A DNA stretch of 64,000 nucleotides from Chamaecrista fasciculata (GCA_003254925.1 QANZ01013303.1:20656-84655); one strand, 5' to 3'. Shown: positions 1 to 10,175, counted from the stretch's first letter. The notes: a model not told the origin generated them from the letters alone. Numbers and translations: made by a program.

Positions 1-123
1 CAAAGATGTGAGACTAAATTGGAATCTTTTGCAAAGATATAAGACCAATAGTGCAACAAAAATGATACATAATCAAATTAGGAACTGAGCAAAAGATATG
101 AGACTAAAATTTCACTTTAACTT
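1..123. repeat. 3' arm of a MITE in a subtilase intron
   Basis: AT-rich intron sequence made of short phrases of the type 'aaagatatgagactaaa', ending in 'cactttaac'. The same phrases and the same end occur in the MITE at 2738-3037, so this is probably the right part of another copy, cut by the window edge. It precedes the exon at 156. Confidence 0.5.
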
Positions 124-155
124 AATAATAATAATTTATATATATTGGCATGCAG

Positions 156-380
156 ATTCTGCTATGAAAGTGCATTAAACCCTAAAAAGGTGAAGGGAAG
201 GGTTGTTTACTGCCAATTAGGATCATATGGCACAGAGGCTGTTGTGAAAGGATTTGGAGGCATTGGTACCATTCTTGATAATGACCAATATCTTGACCTT
301 GCTCAAATTTTCATGGCTCCTGCCACCATTGTCAATAATACCATAGGTCAAGTTGTTACCAATTATATCAAATCCTCAAG
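156..380 (+). CDS. Subtilase copy A, exon encoding PA-domain region (5' partial gene)
   Basis: Internal exon of a cucumisin-like (S8 family) subtilase, a secreted plant serine protease family. It follows an acceptor 'tgcag' and ends at a donor 'caag|gtatat'; the reading frame is open throughout. The translation has typical protease-associated (PA) domain phrases: 'NPKKVKGRVVYC', then 'GFGGIGTIL', 'AQIFMAPATIV' and 'VTNYIKSS'. The PA domain is inserted between the catalytic His and Ser in plant subtilases. The last codon is split (ag|a) and completed by the exon at 1060. The signal peptide, I9 prodomain and catalytic Asp and His must lie upstream of the window, so whether the whole gene is functional cannot be judged. 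Confidence 0.88.
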
Positions 381-1059
381 GTATATATATACTTTTTCAA
401 AATTTATTTTTTAGTCTATATATTTGTGGACAAATTATGATTTATTTCATGATTATTTAAAAAAAATACTTTTTTGGTCATTGGTGTTTTTTATACAAAT
501 ATTAAATATTTAGTCCCTAATGATAATGTTAATTTCAAAGAATAAGTGTAGTTAATGTTGCCATGTTGGTATAAAAAAAAAATAATAAAAAACTGAAAGT
601 ATATTTCTATTATTTAAGGATTAAATAATATTTTTAAGACATATTCAAGGATTACAAAATAATTTTACTCTATATATTAAGAGAAAACTTATCTTTTGGT
701 CATTGAATTTGTATTGAATCAATTATTCGTATTTGAATGATCAAAATACACGATTTAGTATCTGAAATATCATTATTATCAACCATTTGATCAAATTTAA
801 AAAGAAAATACAAATTCAAAAGCGTAAAAGTATTATGAATTCAAGAATCAAATAGTTTAAATTCAAAAATCAAATGGTCTTAGAGACTAAATTATTGATG
901 ATTGTGATATTTTAGTCATTGAATCAATATTTGGATTATTCAGAAAATGATTTATTGATTCAATATATTTTATCATAGATTTATATATATAACTTTTAAT
1001 TAATTAATTTTGTACTTTTCCATTTTTATCTTACATGAATTTTCTTGCTCAATACTAAG
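381..1059 (+). other. Intron of subtilase copy A
   Basis: AT-rich intron of 679 bp with GT and AG ends. It contains inverted low-complexity phrases ('aatcaatatttgga', 'attcaaaaatcaaatgg') but no open frame or element boundary that I can support. Confidence 0.7.
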
Positions 1060-1168
1060 ATCGCCATCAGCAGTGATATATAAAAGCCATGAAGTGAAAA
1101 GCCCTGCTCCTTTTGCTGCTTCATTTTCTTCTAGGGGACCAAATTTAGGATCCCAACGTGTTCTCAAG
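1060..1168 (+). CDS. Subtilase copy A, exon joining PA domain to catalytic domain
   Basis: Short exon of 109 bp. Its first base completes the split Arg codon of the previous exon, and it ends in phase 0 at 'ctcaag|gtatat'. The translation contains the 'PAPFAASFSSRGPN' block, which is strongly conserved in plant subtilases just upstream of the catalytic Ser region; its Asn matches the position of the oxyanion-hole Asn (known from the family). A decayed copy lies at 46461-46530. Confidence 0.9.
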
Positions 1169-1199
1169 GTATATATAACAATTATTTTATTTATTTGTA

Positions 1200-1577
1200 G
1201 GAAAAAGTATTAATATCGTCCTCAAATTTTACACTAAGAGTCAATTTCATCCCCAATTTTTTTTTGTTGTCAGTTTCATCTTCAATGTTTTACATTTTGG
1301 TCAATTTTATCCTTTGCTCTTACTTTAGCTAAATATTATTCATAAAATCTATATGACTAATGATATATAATGTAAAATTGATAGAAAAAGAAACTCAAAT
1401 CGTAACTCAGATTACAAAACATGATGCAGTCTGTCGTTAATTTATTGAAAGAAGTTAGTCAAAGGATAAAATTGACTAAAATGTAAAACATTGAGGACGA
1501 AATTGAAAGTAAAAAAAAGACTGGGGATGAAATTAACAATTGGTGTAAAGTTTGGGAACGAAATTAGTGTTTTTTCC
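1200..1577. mobile_element. Foldback MITE, probably Mutator-like
   Basis: The left arm 'ggaaaaagtattaatatcg' and the right end (reverse complement 'ggaaaaaacactaatttcg') form long imperfect inverted repeats of roughly 140 bp, with phrases such as 'caatttcatcccc' on both arms. Flanks are 'tttatttgta' (1190-1199) and 'tttattttta' (1578-1587), a 10-bp near-perfect direct repeat that fits a Mutator-type target duplication. No coding capacity. Confidence 0.65.
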
Positions 1578-1781
1578 TTTATTTTTATATTATTTTTCAT
1601 GTATTAAAAAAATTAAATTAAAAATATTTTATTTACATAAAACTTTAGGTATAAAAATATTATTATGTTAATTTAATCAATGATTTTTTCGTTAATATAA
1701 AAAAAACTTGGATATAATTTAAGAATAATAATATATGGAAGAAACTTTTTATCTCTACAAAGAACTAATCCGTGATAAATT

Positions 1782-1896
1782 TTTTTTTTGGCCAGAGACA
1801 AGAATAGAGACAAAACACCTAACGCGGGTGTTAGTCCTTATTCCCATATAACCTCCTTAAATACTCACACACACTCACTTCTACCGATGTGGGGCT
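1782..1896 (-). mobile_element. Poly(A)-tailed SINE-like retrocopy with U-snRNA-type promoter
   Basis: Body of about 115 bp flanked by a perfect 16-bp direct repeat 'taatccgtgataaatt' (1766-1781 and 1897-1912). On the - strand it ends in an A tract (the T run ending at 1789). Its - strand start contains GCCCCACATCG (1885-1895), one mismatch from the plant U-snRNA upstream sequence element RTCCCACATCG. It is followed after 21 nt by a TATA-like TATTTAA (1857-1863). A short hairpin 'acacccgcgttaggtgt' lies in the body. Copy C at about 54630 lacks the insertion. The class is inferred; a non-LTR retrotransposition mechanism is supported by the tail and long TSD. Confidence 0.65.
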
Positions 1897-2037
1897 TAAT
1901 CCGTGATAAATTAAAGTTATATAAATGATTAAATTAAAAAATTATATAAGCGTTATTATTTCAATCTTTAAACTTTTGAAATGTTTCCTTTAATTTCCGA
2001 AAATTCATGACTTTATTGTAATTTAATCACTACAGAG

Positions 2038-2515
2038 CAGTGATGTGAAAACCGGATCGGACCGGTTGGACCACTACCCGAAGACACAAGCGAGTTGGTT
2101 CAACTATTTGAACCGGAATGATGGTTGGACCGGAAATAACCGGCCAAGAACCGGAAAACCGGGTCCAACCGCTGGACCGGACCGGCGGTTCTCAATTTTT
2201 TTTACAAAAAATCATTTTGAGCCCTGTAGGGATCGAACCCATGCCCTTTCTTCACACTCCTAGCACCTTTACCATCCCAACTGTGAGGCTCTATTAGCTT
2301 TCTCTTACCAATTGTTTTACTTATCTAATAAATTAATAGATTTAATGCATCTCTTAGACCCAAAAAAAAATATATAAAGGTTTATATTTAATATATTAAA
2401 AATAATTATTTATTACGTCATCCGGTCCAAACATCCGGTCCGACCGATTCAACCGATCCGACCGTGAACCGAACACTTGTCCGAGTCTTTGTCCGGTTCG
2501 GTTATGACAACACTG
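2038..2515. mobile_element. hAT-type MITE
   Basis: Begins CAGTGATGTGAAAACCGG and ends in the inverted form (...CCGGTTCGGTTATGACAACACTG), with CCGG-rich subterminal repeats. It is flanked by a perfect 8-bp duplication 'ctacagag' (2030-2037, 2516-2523), diagnostic of hAT transposition. Copy C near 54835 has the unoccupied site. No transposase, so non-autonomous. Related fragments occur at 9126-9235 and from 63673. Confidence 0.85.
2219..2291 (-). other. tRNA-like 73-nt segment inside the hAT MITE
   Basis: Read on the - strand, the segment is 73 nt with a possible 7-bp acceptor stem (GAGCCTC with AGGGCTC; five Watson-Crick pairs, one G-U, one mismatch). It has a T-arm with a good B-box, GGGTTCGATCCC, and a D-arm-like AGTTGG stretch. 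The anticodon arm is not convincing, so this is not called a functional tRNA. It may be a captured tRNA relic or chance similarity kept in the MITE family. Confidence 0.4.
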
Positions 2516-2737
2516 CTACAGAGAGACTAAATTATACGATGATAAGATGTTTGAAGAAGGATTGACCTGTAAATTATAAAATTTTAAAAATTAAATTAAA
2601 TATTTTAAAATATTAATTTACAGGTCAAAATCACTTACTGGTCAATCCATCTAATATTAATTTAATTTTTAAAATTTTATAGACTAAAATATTAATTTTC
2701 TGTCTAGGTTTTGTTTCAGAAGAAATGTATTTATATA

Positions 2738-3037
2738 AGGTCAAAATTAAATTTGGTCCTATATTTTTTGTTTAGTTCTCAATGTGGTCTTATATCTTTT
2801 TTTGTTGCACTTTTAGTCCAATATCTTTGCAAAAGGTCCCAATTTGATCCCATATCATTTTTGGTCTCATATCTTTCGGTCAAGTTGTAAAATTTGTCTC
2901 ATATTTTTGCAAAAAAATTAACCAACCAATTCTGCATCTGACCCAAAAATATAGGACCAATTATGCAATTGAGCCAAAGATTTGGTATCAAATTGGAAAC
3001 TGACCCAAAGATATAAGACCAAATTTACACTTTAACT
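2738..3037. mobile_element. MITE, copy A specific
   Basis: Imperfect terminal inverted repeats (left 'aggtcaaaattaaatttgg', right arm reverse complement 'agttaaagtgtaaatttgg') are flanked by 'tttatata' on both sides (2730-2737, 3038-3045). The interior consists of 'ggtcctatat...' and 'gaccaaat' phrases on opposite strands. The corresponding place in copy C (near 55005) runs straight through without it. Confidence 0.6.
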
Positions 3038-3083
3038 TTTATATAATTAATGAACTGATGAGAGTGATTTATGCATGGTGTAG

Positions 3084-3297
3084 CCTGATATTGCAGCTCC
3101 TGGCATTGACATATTGGCATCTTACACACTTAAGAAATCACTTACTGGTCTAAAAGGAGATACCCAATTTTCAAAATTTACAGTAATGTCTGGCACTTCC
3201 ATGGCTTGCCCTCATGTTGCTGGTGTTGCTGCTTACGTCAAATCATTTCACCCTAATTGGACTCCAGCAGCTATCAGATCAGCCATCATTACTACAG
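3084..3297 (+). CDS. Subtilase copy A, catalytic-Ser exon
   Basis: Starts in phase 0 after 'ggtgtag' with '[14 protein letters not shown]' and ends at 'actacag|gt'. It contains the catalytic serine block [11 protein letters not shown] of family S8 and the downstream '[16 protein letters not shown]' block. The frame is intact and the last base begins a codon completed at 7367. The homologous exon of copy C (55044-55219) has lost the acceptor and the catalytic motif, which makes copy A the best preserved. Confidence 0.92.
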
Positions 3298-3479
3298 GTT
3301 AATCAAAGTTCAACCTTTCTATTTTTCAGTTTTAAAATTTTGCTTCTTAATTAGTTATCATAATTTGCAAAATCAAAACTGATAAATCTTACGCGTTGAT
3401 GAAGTGGATGAATGAAACCTTACAAAGATTCCGAGTCATGAGGGAGCGAGAGCTCTATATGAATTTTAAAGATCAAGTT

Positions 3480-4306
3480 GCAAAAGTACCGTCGGTACCC
3501 CAACGTATGGGTCATTTTCAGTTATATCTCCAAGGCCCCAAAGTTTTATTTTTTATTTTTGTTAATTATACTCCCAACGTTTCACATTTGAGTCAATTAT
3601 ACTCCAACCCTTAACTAATTATAGAATAGTTCAGAATGTTTGTCATCTTTAACAAACAAATCCTTAGAAACCATTAACAATCCTCTTTCTCTTACCCTAA
3701 AATATCACCACCACACTTCATTGTCGTTGTCCACTCTGTCCTCGTTTCCATCGTCATGGTCCTTCTCGCCGTTGTTCTCAGCTTCCCAGTCTCCCCTATA
3801 TTCCATCGTTCTCATCCTTTTTTCTTCCCTTAATTACAACCGTCTCTCTCATCTATCTTCTCTATTTTGCCTCTCTCTTTAAAGGGGTTTTGAAGTTACT
3901 ATACATCTCAATTTCGACTACCACGACGATACTGCCATCGGAGATTGTGTTAACGCCGGGAGCTAAAGCTATTGGTATTTCTGCTCGATTTCTAAGTATT
4001 CGAGGCTCACCGACGAGTTTGTGTGTGGTTACCGAAACTGTGAAAAACAGAGGGGAGAGATTTTTCGGCTTTCTCAATTGCAGTGACCAGTTCGTTAAAG
4101 ATAACAAACATTCTAGATTGTTCTATAATTAGTTAGGGACTCGTGTGAAAGAAAAATCTTGAGAGAATGGTGGATTTCTAAATAATGGAAACTTAAGGAC
4201 CTTAAAACATAAAAAAAATGTCGGCTTGAGGTATAATTGACAAGAAAAACGTTGGAGGTATAACTGAAAATGACTCGATAATTAGGGGTACCAACAATTG
4301 TCAAAA
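3480..4306. mobile_element. Mutator-like foldback element with gene-like interior (possible Pack-MULE)
   Basis: The terminal arms read 'gcaaaagtaccgtcggtacc' on the left and, as reverse complement, 'ttttgacaattgttggtacc' on the right. Both are followed by the shared phrase 'tcattttcagttata'. The middle (about 3690-4090) is less AT-rich, with a pyrimidine-rich stretch and a region readable on both strands (80-81 codons) that looks unlike the surrounding intron. The captured-gene reading is an inference; I do not recognise the protein. Element ends are approximate, and no clean target duplication was found. Confidence 0.5.
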
Positions 4307-6258
4307 TGAAATTAATAAATAGCAAGTTTTTTTTTGAACAAAATAAATAGCAAGTGTTGAGAGAGAGAATATGTGAGCTTTATATAAGAGGGTTACCAAT
4401 ATATAATAAGGTTATTATAAATTGCTTAAGTTTTTTTTATTTTTGCCAGAATAAATTGCTTAGTTTGTTGTTAGTGAATCATAACTGAATCTATCTTATG
4501 TGAGGTGGTTGTTTAAATATTGTCAAATCATAATTTATCAAAAATATTTGTTAATATAACTAATGAGGTTAAAAAAAGTCTTGACTTTATATAAGTGATA
4601 CAAAATTAATAATAAATTACATCTTAAATATTTCTTAAGATAAAAATGCTTTTTGTTTGTTAGAATTGTTAAATTCGATCACTTGCTAATTTTTTTTTTA
4701 GAAAAGTATATATTGAGCAAGGTTACACTTAATTTTATGAATATAAATTGAGTAAATTCCTCTCTCACTCTAAGAATAGTTTAATTCACTTGATAAATTT
4801 TTTTCAATATATATATTGAGCTGGGTTACACTTTTATGGAAATTTGGTTAAATTAATTTTCTTACCCATAAGAGATGCTTCAATTACAAGATTCTTATTT
4901 TACATTGAAAATATACACCTTTCACTTTATAAAGGTAATTTATCACCAAACTATAACACAAAATATTAATGTTATTCATTATTTTTCGATTTAAAGTGTA
5001 CTTGTTAAAATAATTATTTGTATATTATTTATTCTATAATGAAATATTCAAGTTAGTCTGTTGTAATCTTAAAAATGACTATTTTATGTTGATGATATAC
5101 ATTTTTTAACTTCTCTCTCTATATACAAGGGAATGATTTTGGTCAAATAATTTGTAAGCAAAGCTTAGGGCTTGATAGCCCTTTAATTTGTTTTTTGGTC
5201 AAAGTAGGCTTGAGGCCTTGAATCCAATCTCATAGCCCAAAAACATAGCGATTCAATGGGTTTTGGACTCAATAAGACTTGGATTCATTGCATATAAATA
5301 AGCAGAGTCTTATCCAATGTTATATATTGTCAAAATTTTACTTCCTCAATTATAAGATGAATTTTGTTTTGGTCCTATATTTTTATTTTGTTATGATCTT
5401 CAATTTTTTTTTTTTTTTTCTATGGTTAGTTCAAAATATGATTTCATCTAATTTTTCCCCTTATTTCTAACTTAGATACTTAAATGAACGATTTCTCTTA
5501 TATATATATCTTAATAAATAAGTTGATAAAAGAAAAAAAAGAAAAATCTTCATTCTTAGTCACAAACTAGAGATAACTTTGTGATTGATTTTTCTCTATA
5601 AGAAGAAAGATTTTTTTTGTCAACTCACTTATTATGACATATATGAAAGAGAAATCATTCAAGTAAAATGTTGTGCGCAAAAATAACGATACAAATTAGA
5701 TAAAATCATGTTTTGAACCAACGGTGAAATAAATAAAACAAAAGTTCAAAGACGAAAACAGGGCAAAAACATCTTGAAGGCCAAAACAAAGTTTATTTTA
5801 CAATTTGAGGACCCGAATGAAATTTAACCTATATAATTCATATATAATAAGTTATGTTTTCAATCAAACAGTTAGGATTGAGGAGTGGACTGTCATCCAA
5901 AAATTGATTTTTGTCTCTTTTTTTTTTTCCCTCCAAGGATTACCACACCCTCAACTCTAAATTGGAAACAAAAACAAATATCATCTTTTCAAAAACAATG
6001 TTAAATGAAAAAATAAAAGCAACTTTATATATATATATATTAGTATATCTGTATCTTTAATGGATATACAAATATTTTAAAAAACTAAAAATATTAAAAA
6101 TATTATTTTGATTATATATTAAAAATAAAAAAAATTGCGAGAAATTATTTAATTTTTCCAATAACTTACCTTTTTTTTTTGTCTTATTTAATAATAAAAG
6201 AAGTTATGGGAAATTATTTATCTCCTTACTACTTTCCATTTTGGTTATATTTTATAGG

Positions 6259-6944
6259 CCAAAGTCTCAAATTAGTCCTTTATCTTTCATTAGTTTCAAA
6301 CTTATTCTATATGTTTTCATGATGTTTAAAATTAGTCTAAAAAACACTTAATGTTGTCATATCTCTCTTATTTAAAGTTCAAATACAATGAATTCATTTA
6401 AGCAGCCCTTAAACACTTAATGTTCTACTAATAGAGCAGCCCATGTCCTAGCTCAGTTGGATGCGTCCGCTGATGGGCATGTGGATTGGATTGATGAGCC
6501 TCCTTAGGAGATTGTGAACATTTTATCTGCTGAATTTCAATAATAGAGGTTTCTTTGAGCTTGGCCCTGATTTATTTTACAAAAAAATGCAACGAATTCA
6601 TAGCTACGAGTTTTTTTAGAGTACTTTGGGACCAACAACAAATGGGGTCAAGTCGAGTCCCAAAAGTGGGTAACCCATTTCACAGTCAACAAGTTAAATT
6701 GGTCATATATCTCTCATATGAAGTCCGAATGAGACAAATTTTAAGCTACGTGCTAACTCCTTAAGAGTTCTTTATATGCCCAGTTAAAATTTCCATCAAA
6801 TAAGATCAAATTGCGTCTTGAAAGTGTTTTTGGGACCAATTTGAAACATTATGCAAACATATGGGACCAACCTGAAAGAAATGAAAGGTAAGGAACCAAT
6901 TTGAAATCTACCCCATAGATAAAGGACCAATTTTGAGACTTTGG
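6259..6944. mobile_element. Foldback MITE with nested SINE-like insert
   Basis: Left end 'ccaaagtctcaaattagtcc' and right end (reverse complement 'ccaaagtctcaaaattggtc') are inverted repeats, and similar phrases continue inward ('gggaccaacctgaaag', 'gaccaatttgaaac'). A copy without the nested insert lies at 42175-42687 in the same relative position to exon 4, so the insertion predates the A/B duplication. Confidence 0.6.
6398..6584 (+). mobile_element. SINE-like insertion with tRNA-type A-box
   Basis: About 187 bp carrying TAGCTCAGTTGG (6449-6460), which matches a tRNA D-arm/A-box, and ending in an A run (6581-6587). Flanks are a 17-bp imperfect direct repeat, 'aaatacaatgaattcat' (6381-6397) and 'aaatgcaacgaattcat' (6585-6601). 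The equivalent copy B sequence near 42325-42347 lacks the insert. The B-box is poorly conserved, so family assignment is open. Confidence 0.6.
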
Positions 6945-7366
6945 GTTATTTTATATGATATTTACTTTAATATATGCTTTTAGGAAATTAATAACTAGAA
7001 AGGCTTCAAAGCCATATATTATATTATAAAGGAAAAAAACTTACATAAAATTCTATATATCTTTGCTATAAGTTAAGGTTCCTCCAATCACACGTTTGAT
7101 CTATATTCTCTCTCTTATATGATTGGTCATGCAAAAAAGTATATTTGATATTCTCTCTCTACCATGATTAGTCATACATAAAATATTTTTCATGTGTCAA
7201 ATATTGATTGGAGAACCTTATAGAAAAAATATAAAGAATTTTTTTTTGTCCTGAAAAATATAAGGAATTTAACTTAAGTCTTACCCTACTATAAATGATA
7301 TATCATATATCATATATATATATATATTGAAAATGCTGACTCATGCATGATATTTATTTTGTGAAG

Positions 7367-7902
7367 CCAAACCGATGAGCAAGAGGGTGAATAAGGAGGC
7401 AGAATTTGCCTATGGAGCAGGCCAAGTAAACCCATCAAGAGCAAAGAACCCTGGTTTAGTCTATGACATGAATGACTTCTCCTACATCCAATTCCTATGC
7501 CATGAAGGCTATAATGGTTCCAAGCTCTCAGTCTTTGTTGGTTCACCTGTAAATTGCTCCTCTTTACTTCCTGGCCTTGGTCATGATGGCATAAACTATC
7601 CCACCATTCAACTTAGCTTGGACTCTAAGAAACCCACAACATCAACGATCTTCCGAAGGACTGTGACCAATGTAGGGGCTAATGGTCCTACCATGTATAA
7701 TGCCACTGTTAAGGCTCCTAAAGGAGTGGACATTGTGGTGGAGCCAACAAGGCTTGATTTCTCAAGAACCCTTCAAAAAAGAAGCTTTAAGGTTATGGTT
7801 AAGGCTAAGGCTTTGGAGAGCATGAAGGTTGTGTCAGGTTCAATTGTATGGAGAAATAATCGTTATATTGTGAGAACGCCTATTGTGGTTTACAGTCCTT
7901 GA
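7367..7902 (+). CDS. Subtilase copy A, last exon with C-terminal Fn3-like domain
   Basis: Begins after 'gtgaag' with two bases that complete the Ala codon from the previous exon, and ends at TGA 7900-7902. The first part has the family block 'FAYGAGQVNPSRAKNPGLVYD'-like sequence. The rest is the fibronectin type III-like domain, with 'INYPTIQLSL', 'FRRTVTNVG' and a closing 'RTPIVVYSP'. About 178 residues, with no internal stop. With the three other exons it gives roughly 360 residues of a protein usually 700-780 long. A broken duplicate is at 43251-43726. Confidence 0.93.
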
Positions 7903-7952
7903 TATTTGTTGATAGGTAAAATGGTGCTCTTACAAACTTGTTGGTTTTATGC

Positions 7953-8760
7953 CTATTTTGGTCCCTAAAGTTTATCATAAAATTCATTTTGGTCTCTAAC
8001 ATTTTTTTGTTATGTTTTTTTCCTTAATGTTTTCTTGAAGTTTTGTTTTGGTTCGTAACTATTGAATGTGATCATATCTTTCTCATTTCAAATCCGAATA
8101 TAATGAAATAGGAGCTACGAATTATATTTGATGAGTTCTTTCTTTGCACAGTTGGGGCCATAAGCAAACGAGATCAAATCGGGTCTGAAATCGAGCCTAA
8201 AAATGGGTCACTCATTTCATGATTTTGGTCACATCTCTCTTGTTTCAAGTTTGCCTATGATGAAATTGGAGCTATGAGTTACTCTTGACGGGTTTCTTCT
8301 TTGTCTAGTTAGGGCCGTTGACAAACAAAGTCAAATAGTACTCTGAAAGTTTATAATGATATTTTGACCAAACTCACATTCGGAGTACTATTTGACCTAA
8401 TTTGCTAATGACTCCAACTGGATAGAGAAAGAACTCGTCAAAAGTAACTTGTATTTTAGATTTTGTTACACTCTGACTTGAAACGAGAGAAATATGACCA
8501 ACTTCATGAAACAAGCGGCCCATTTTCGGGCTCGATTTAATCTCATATATCACATGAGTCTAACTGGCCAAAGAAAGTACTCATCAAATTTAACCTGTAG
8601 CTTTGATTTCATCACATTGGCGTTTGAAACGAGAGAGATATGACTACATTCAATAATTAGAGACCAATTACGAAACTTACTAAGGACCACAAAAAAACTA
8701 TTGAAAAATATTAAGGATCAAAATGAAACAAAAAGAATTATGGACCAAAACAAAATTTAC
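7953..8760. mobile_element. Large foldback element, about 400-bp arms
   Basis: The two halves are inverted repeats of each other: 'ggtctctaac...ttttggttcgtaactattgaatgtgatcatatc' on the left answers 'gatatgactacattcaataattagagaccaa' on the right. The element is flanked by a perfect 12-bp direct repeat 'ttggttttatgc' (7941-7952, 8761-8772). It lies 50 bp after the subtilase stop and is duplicated with copy B (43777-44585). Transcripts reading through could fold into a long hairpin. Confidence 0.7.
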
Positions 8761-8772
8761 TTGGTTTTATGC

Positions 8773-9125
8773 TTGGTTATTTGTATTATGTGGTAATTCT
8801 TTGGGCAGTGTTGAGCTCGATTCTCATAATAAACTTAAAGGCAGGTGGTGTAGTACGAAATTCTCCTTTCGATTGCAAATACATTGCCATGTTGGATGTG
8901 TATATTCTCAATCATAGCATATGTGACTTCAATAGGAGGAGAGAGAAGATGGTAAAATTGCATTGAGGGATTCAATGCATGAGATAAAAACCACCAATAA
9001 AATTGTGACAATTAATTATAGTTTTTTTAACACAAAATAACAAGTTTGAAGGACTCAAGAACAACTTTACTAACATAAAAGTAAAGGCTAAAAGGAGTGA
9101 GATAGCTTTTCAGTTTCAATCAATA
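8773..9125. other. 3' flank of subtilase copy A
   Basis: Ordinary AT-rich sequence shared with copy B (44598-44945) up to about 9118, which marks the right end of the duplicated segment. The two short + strand frames here (up to 65 codons) have no recognisable domain and are not called. Confidence 0.6.
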
Positions 9126-9235
9126 TTATTAAAATCGGATCGTAGAGTGACTCGGACAGACCTTCGGGTCACGGGTTGTTTGGTTTAATCGGTTAGACCG
9201 ATGGTTGAACTGGATGATGTCATAAATATATAAAT
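9126..9235. repeat. hAT MITE fragment
   Basis: 'aaaatcggatcgtagagtga' followed by CGG/GGTT-rich phrases ('ggtttaatcggttagaccga') resembles the left part of the MITE at 2038. No right end or duplication is visible, so it is a fragment. Confidence 0.45.
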
Positions 9236-9369
9236 AAAATAAAAATGAATTATTTTAAATGTAAATATTCTATAATTGATAAAATATAACTATAAACTTT
9301 ATATAACAATAAGATATACGTGTGAATTCATAATTTCATTGTTCTACATAAACAAAATATACAAAAGTT

Positions 9370-10009
9370 TTCAAGATTTGATCTTGAAATTTAAATTTAA
9401 ATTGCCTTTTAGTTTTGAATTATAATATTAGTGTAATATCATAATTCAAGATTTTAGGAACCCCTATTTCTTGATTATAATAATTCCCTTAATTTTATGA
9501 GTTAGGGAATGTGATTCCCTAATGAGACTCTATAAATACACACACACACACACACACACACACACTCATAGACCAAAAAAAAGTCGACCAAAAAGACACA
9601 ATTTTAGTAAGACTAAAATTTGACCTAACCCTAGAGAAGAGAGAGAGAGAGAGTCGATTTTTCAAGAGAGAGAAACTTGACTTGAAATCTTGAAAACTAG
9701 GGTTTCAAAGTTGGCTTGTGTGTGAGAGGTTTATGCGCCACCTTGGTTCTTGAATTCAAGAAGTGTTCTTGAATCCAAGATTGTAGATTGGTTCCCGTAT
9801 TCTCTTGGGAAGAAGAGAAGGAGGCTAGCACCTAGGTGTCTGCCAAACTGTTCGTGTGGATCACCGACAGAGGAAGGACACACGTTGTTGTGGACTTCTC
9901 GGATTTGAAAGTTTCAAAGCCACCGATTGAAATTTAGGTATACATCTTCCCTTACTAGAATAAATGCAATTAGTGGATCCTGAAAGGGAATTATAGAGTA
10001 TACGCTGTT
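9370..10009 (+). mobile_element. Copia-type LTR fragment
   Basis: Contains the reverse complement of a segment shared by all the large LTRs in the window ('gctagcacctaggtgtctgcc', 'tcgtgtggatcaccg', 'cttcctc' inverted) and closes with 'tagtggatcctgaaagg'. A promoter-like 'tctataaatacacacac' and a (CA)n run (about 9536-9564) sit in the middle. Both outer ends are missing, so it is a truncated LTR in the opposite orientation to those at 16321, 24276 and 33895. Confidence 0.65.
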
Positions 10010-10175
10010 TTCAAGTTGTGGGGTGCCTAACACCTTCTCCATAACTCAAATGACTCCCAAACTCGTCTTTGGTTCGAGACCAATTTTTGCTTTATCCATC
10101 ATTTTTCAAAATCATTTTCATAAAAATAGTTTTCCAATTTTTCTTAAAAATTTGGTGGCGACTCCTTTTCCAAAG
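10010..10175 (+). repeat. Gypsy (Tat/Ogre-type) LTR end fragment
   Basis: Includes 'gtggggtgcctaacacc' and then 'tttggtggcgactcc', which I recognise as the usual U5 end and PBS start (tRNA-Arg type, TGGCGACTCC) of Tat/Ogre gypsy elements. Assignment rests on memory of those motifs; no matching second LTR is in the window. Confidence 0.45.

Larger units (their letters stand above)
1169..3083 (+). other. Intron of subtilase copy A with four nested insertions
   Basis: Intron of 1915 bp with GT and AG ends. It carries a foldback MITE (1200-1577), a poly(A)-tailed retrocopy (1782-1896), a hAT MITE (2038-2515) and a further MITE (2738-3037). The homologous intron in copy C (about 54480-55043) lacks at least the last three, so they arrived after the copies separated. 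Confidence 0.75.
3298..7366 (+). other. Large intron of subtilase copy A
   Basis: Intron of 4069 bp, AT-rich, with a 'tatatata' microsatellite near 7310-7327. It contains the element at 3480-4306 and the foldback at 6259-6944 with its nested SINE-like insert. The piece 4320-5950 resembles 57300-57487 plus 59377-59800 and 62917-62960 (copy C), and 6000-7366 resembles 39947-43250 (copy B). No exon-like frame was found in it. Confidence 0.7.

Noticed and set aside
2219-2291. Functional tRNA gene
   Set aside because: No convincing anticodon arm and a weak D-arm; kept only as a tRNA-like segment.
8723-8966. Two overlapping 64-65-codon frames after the subtilase
   Set aside because: They overlap the end of the foldback element and have no recognisable domain; copy B shows changes that do not preserve them.
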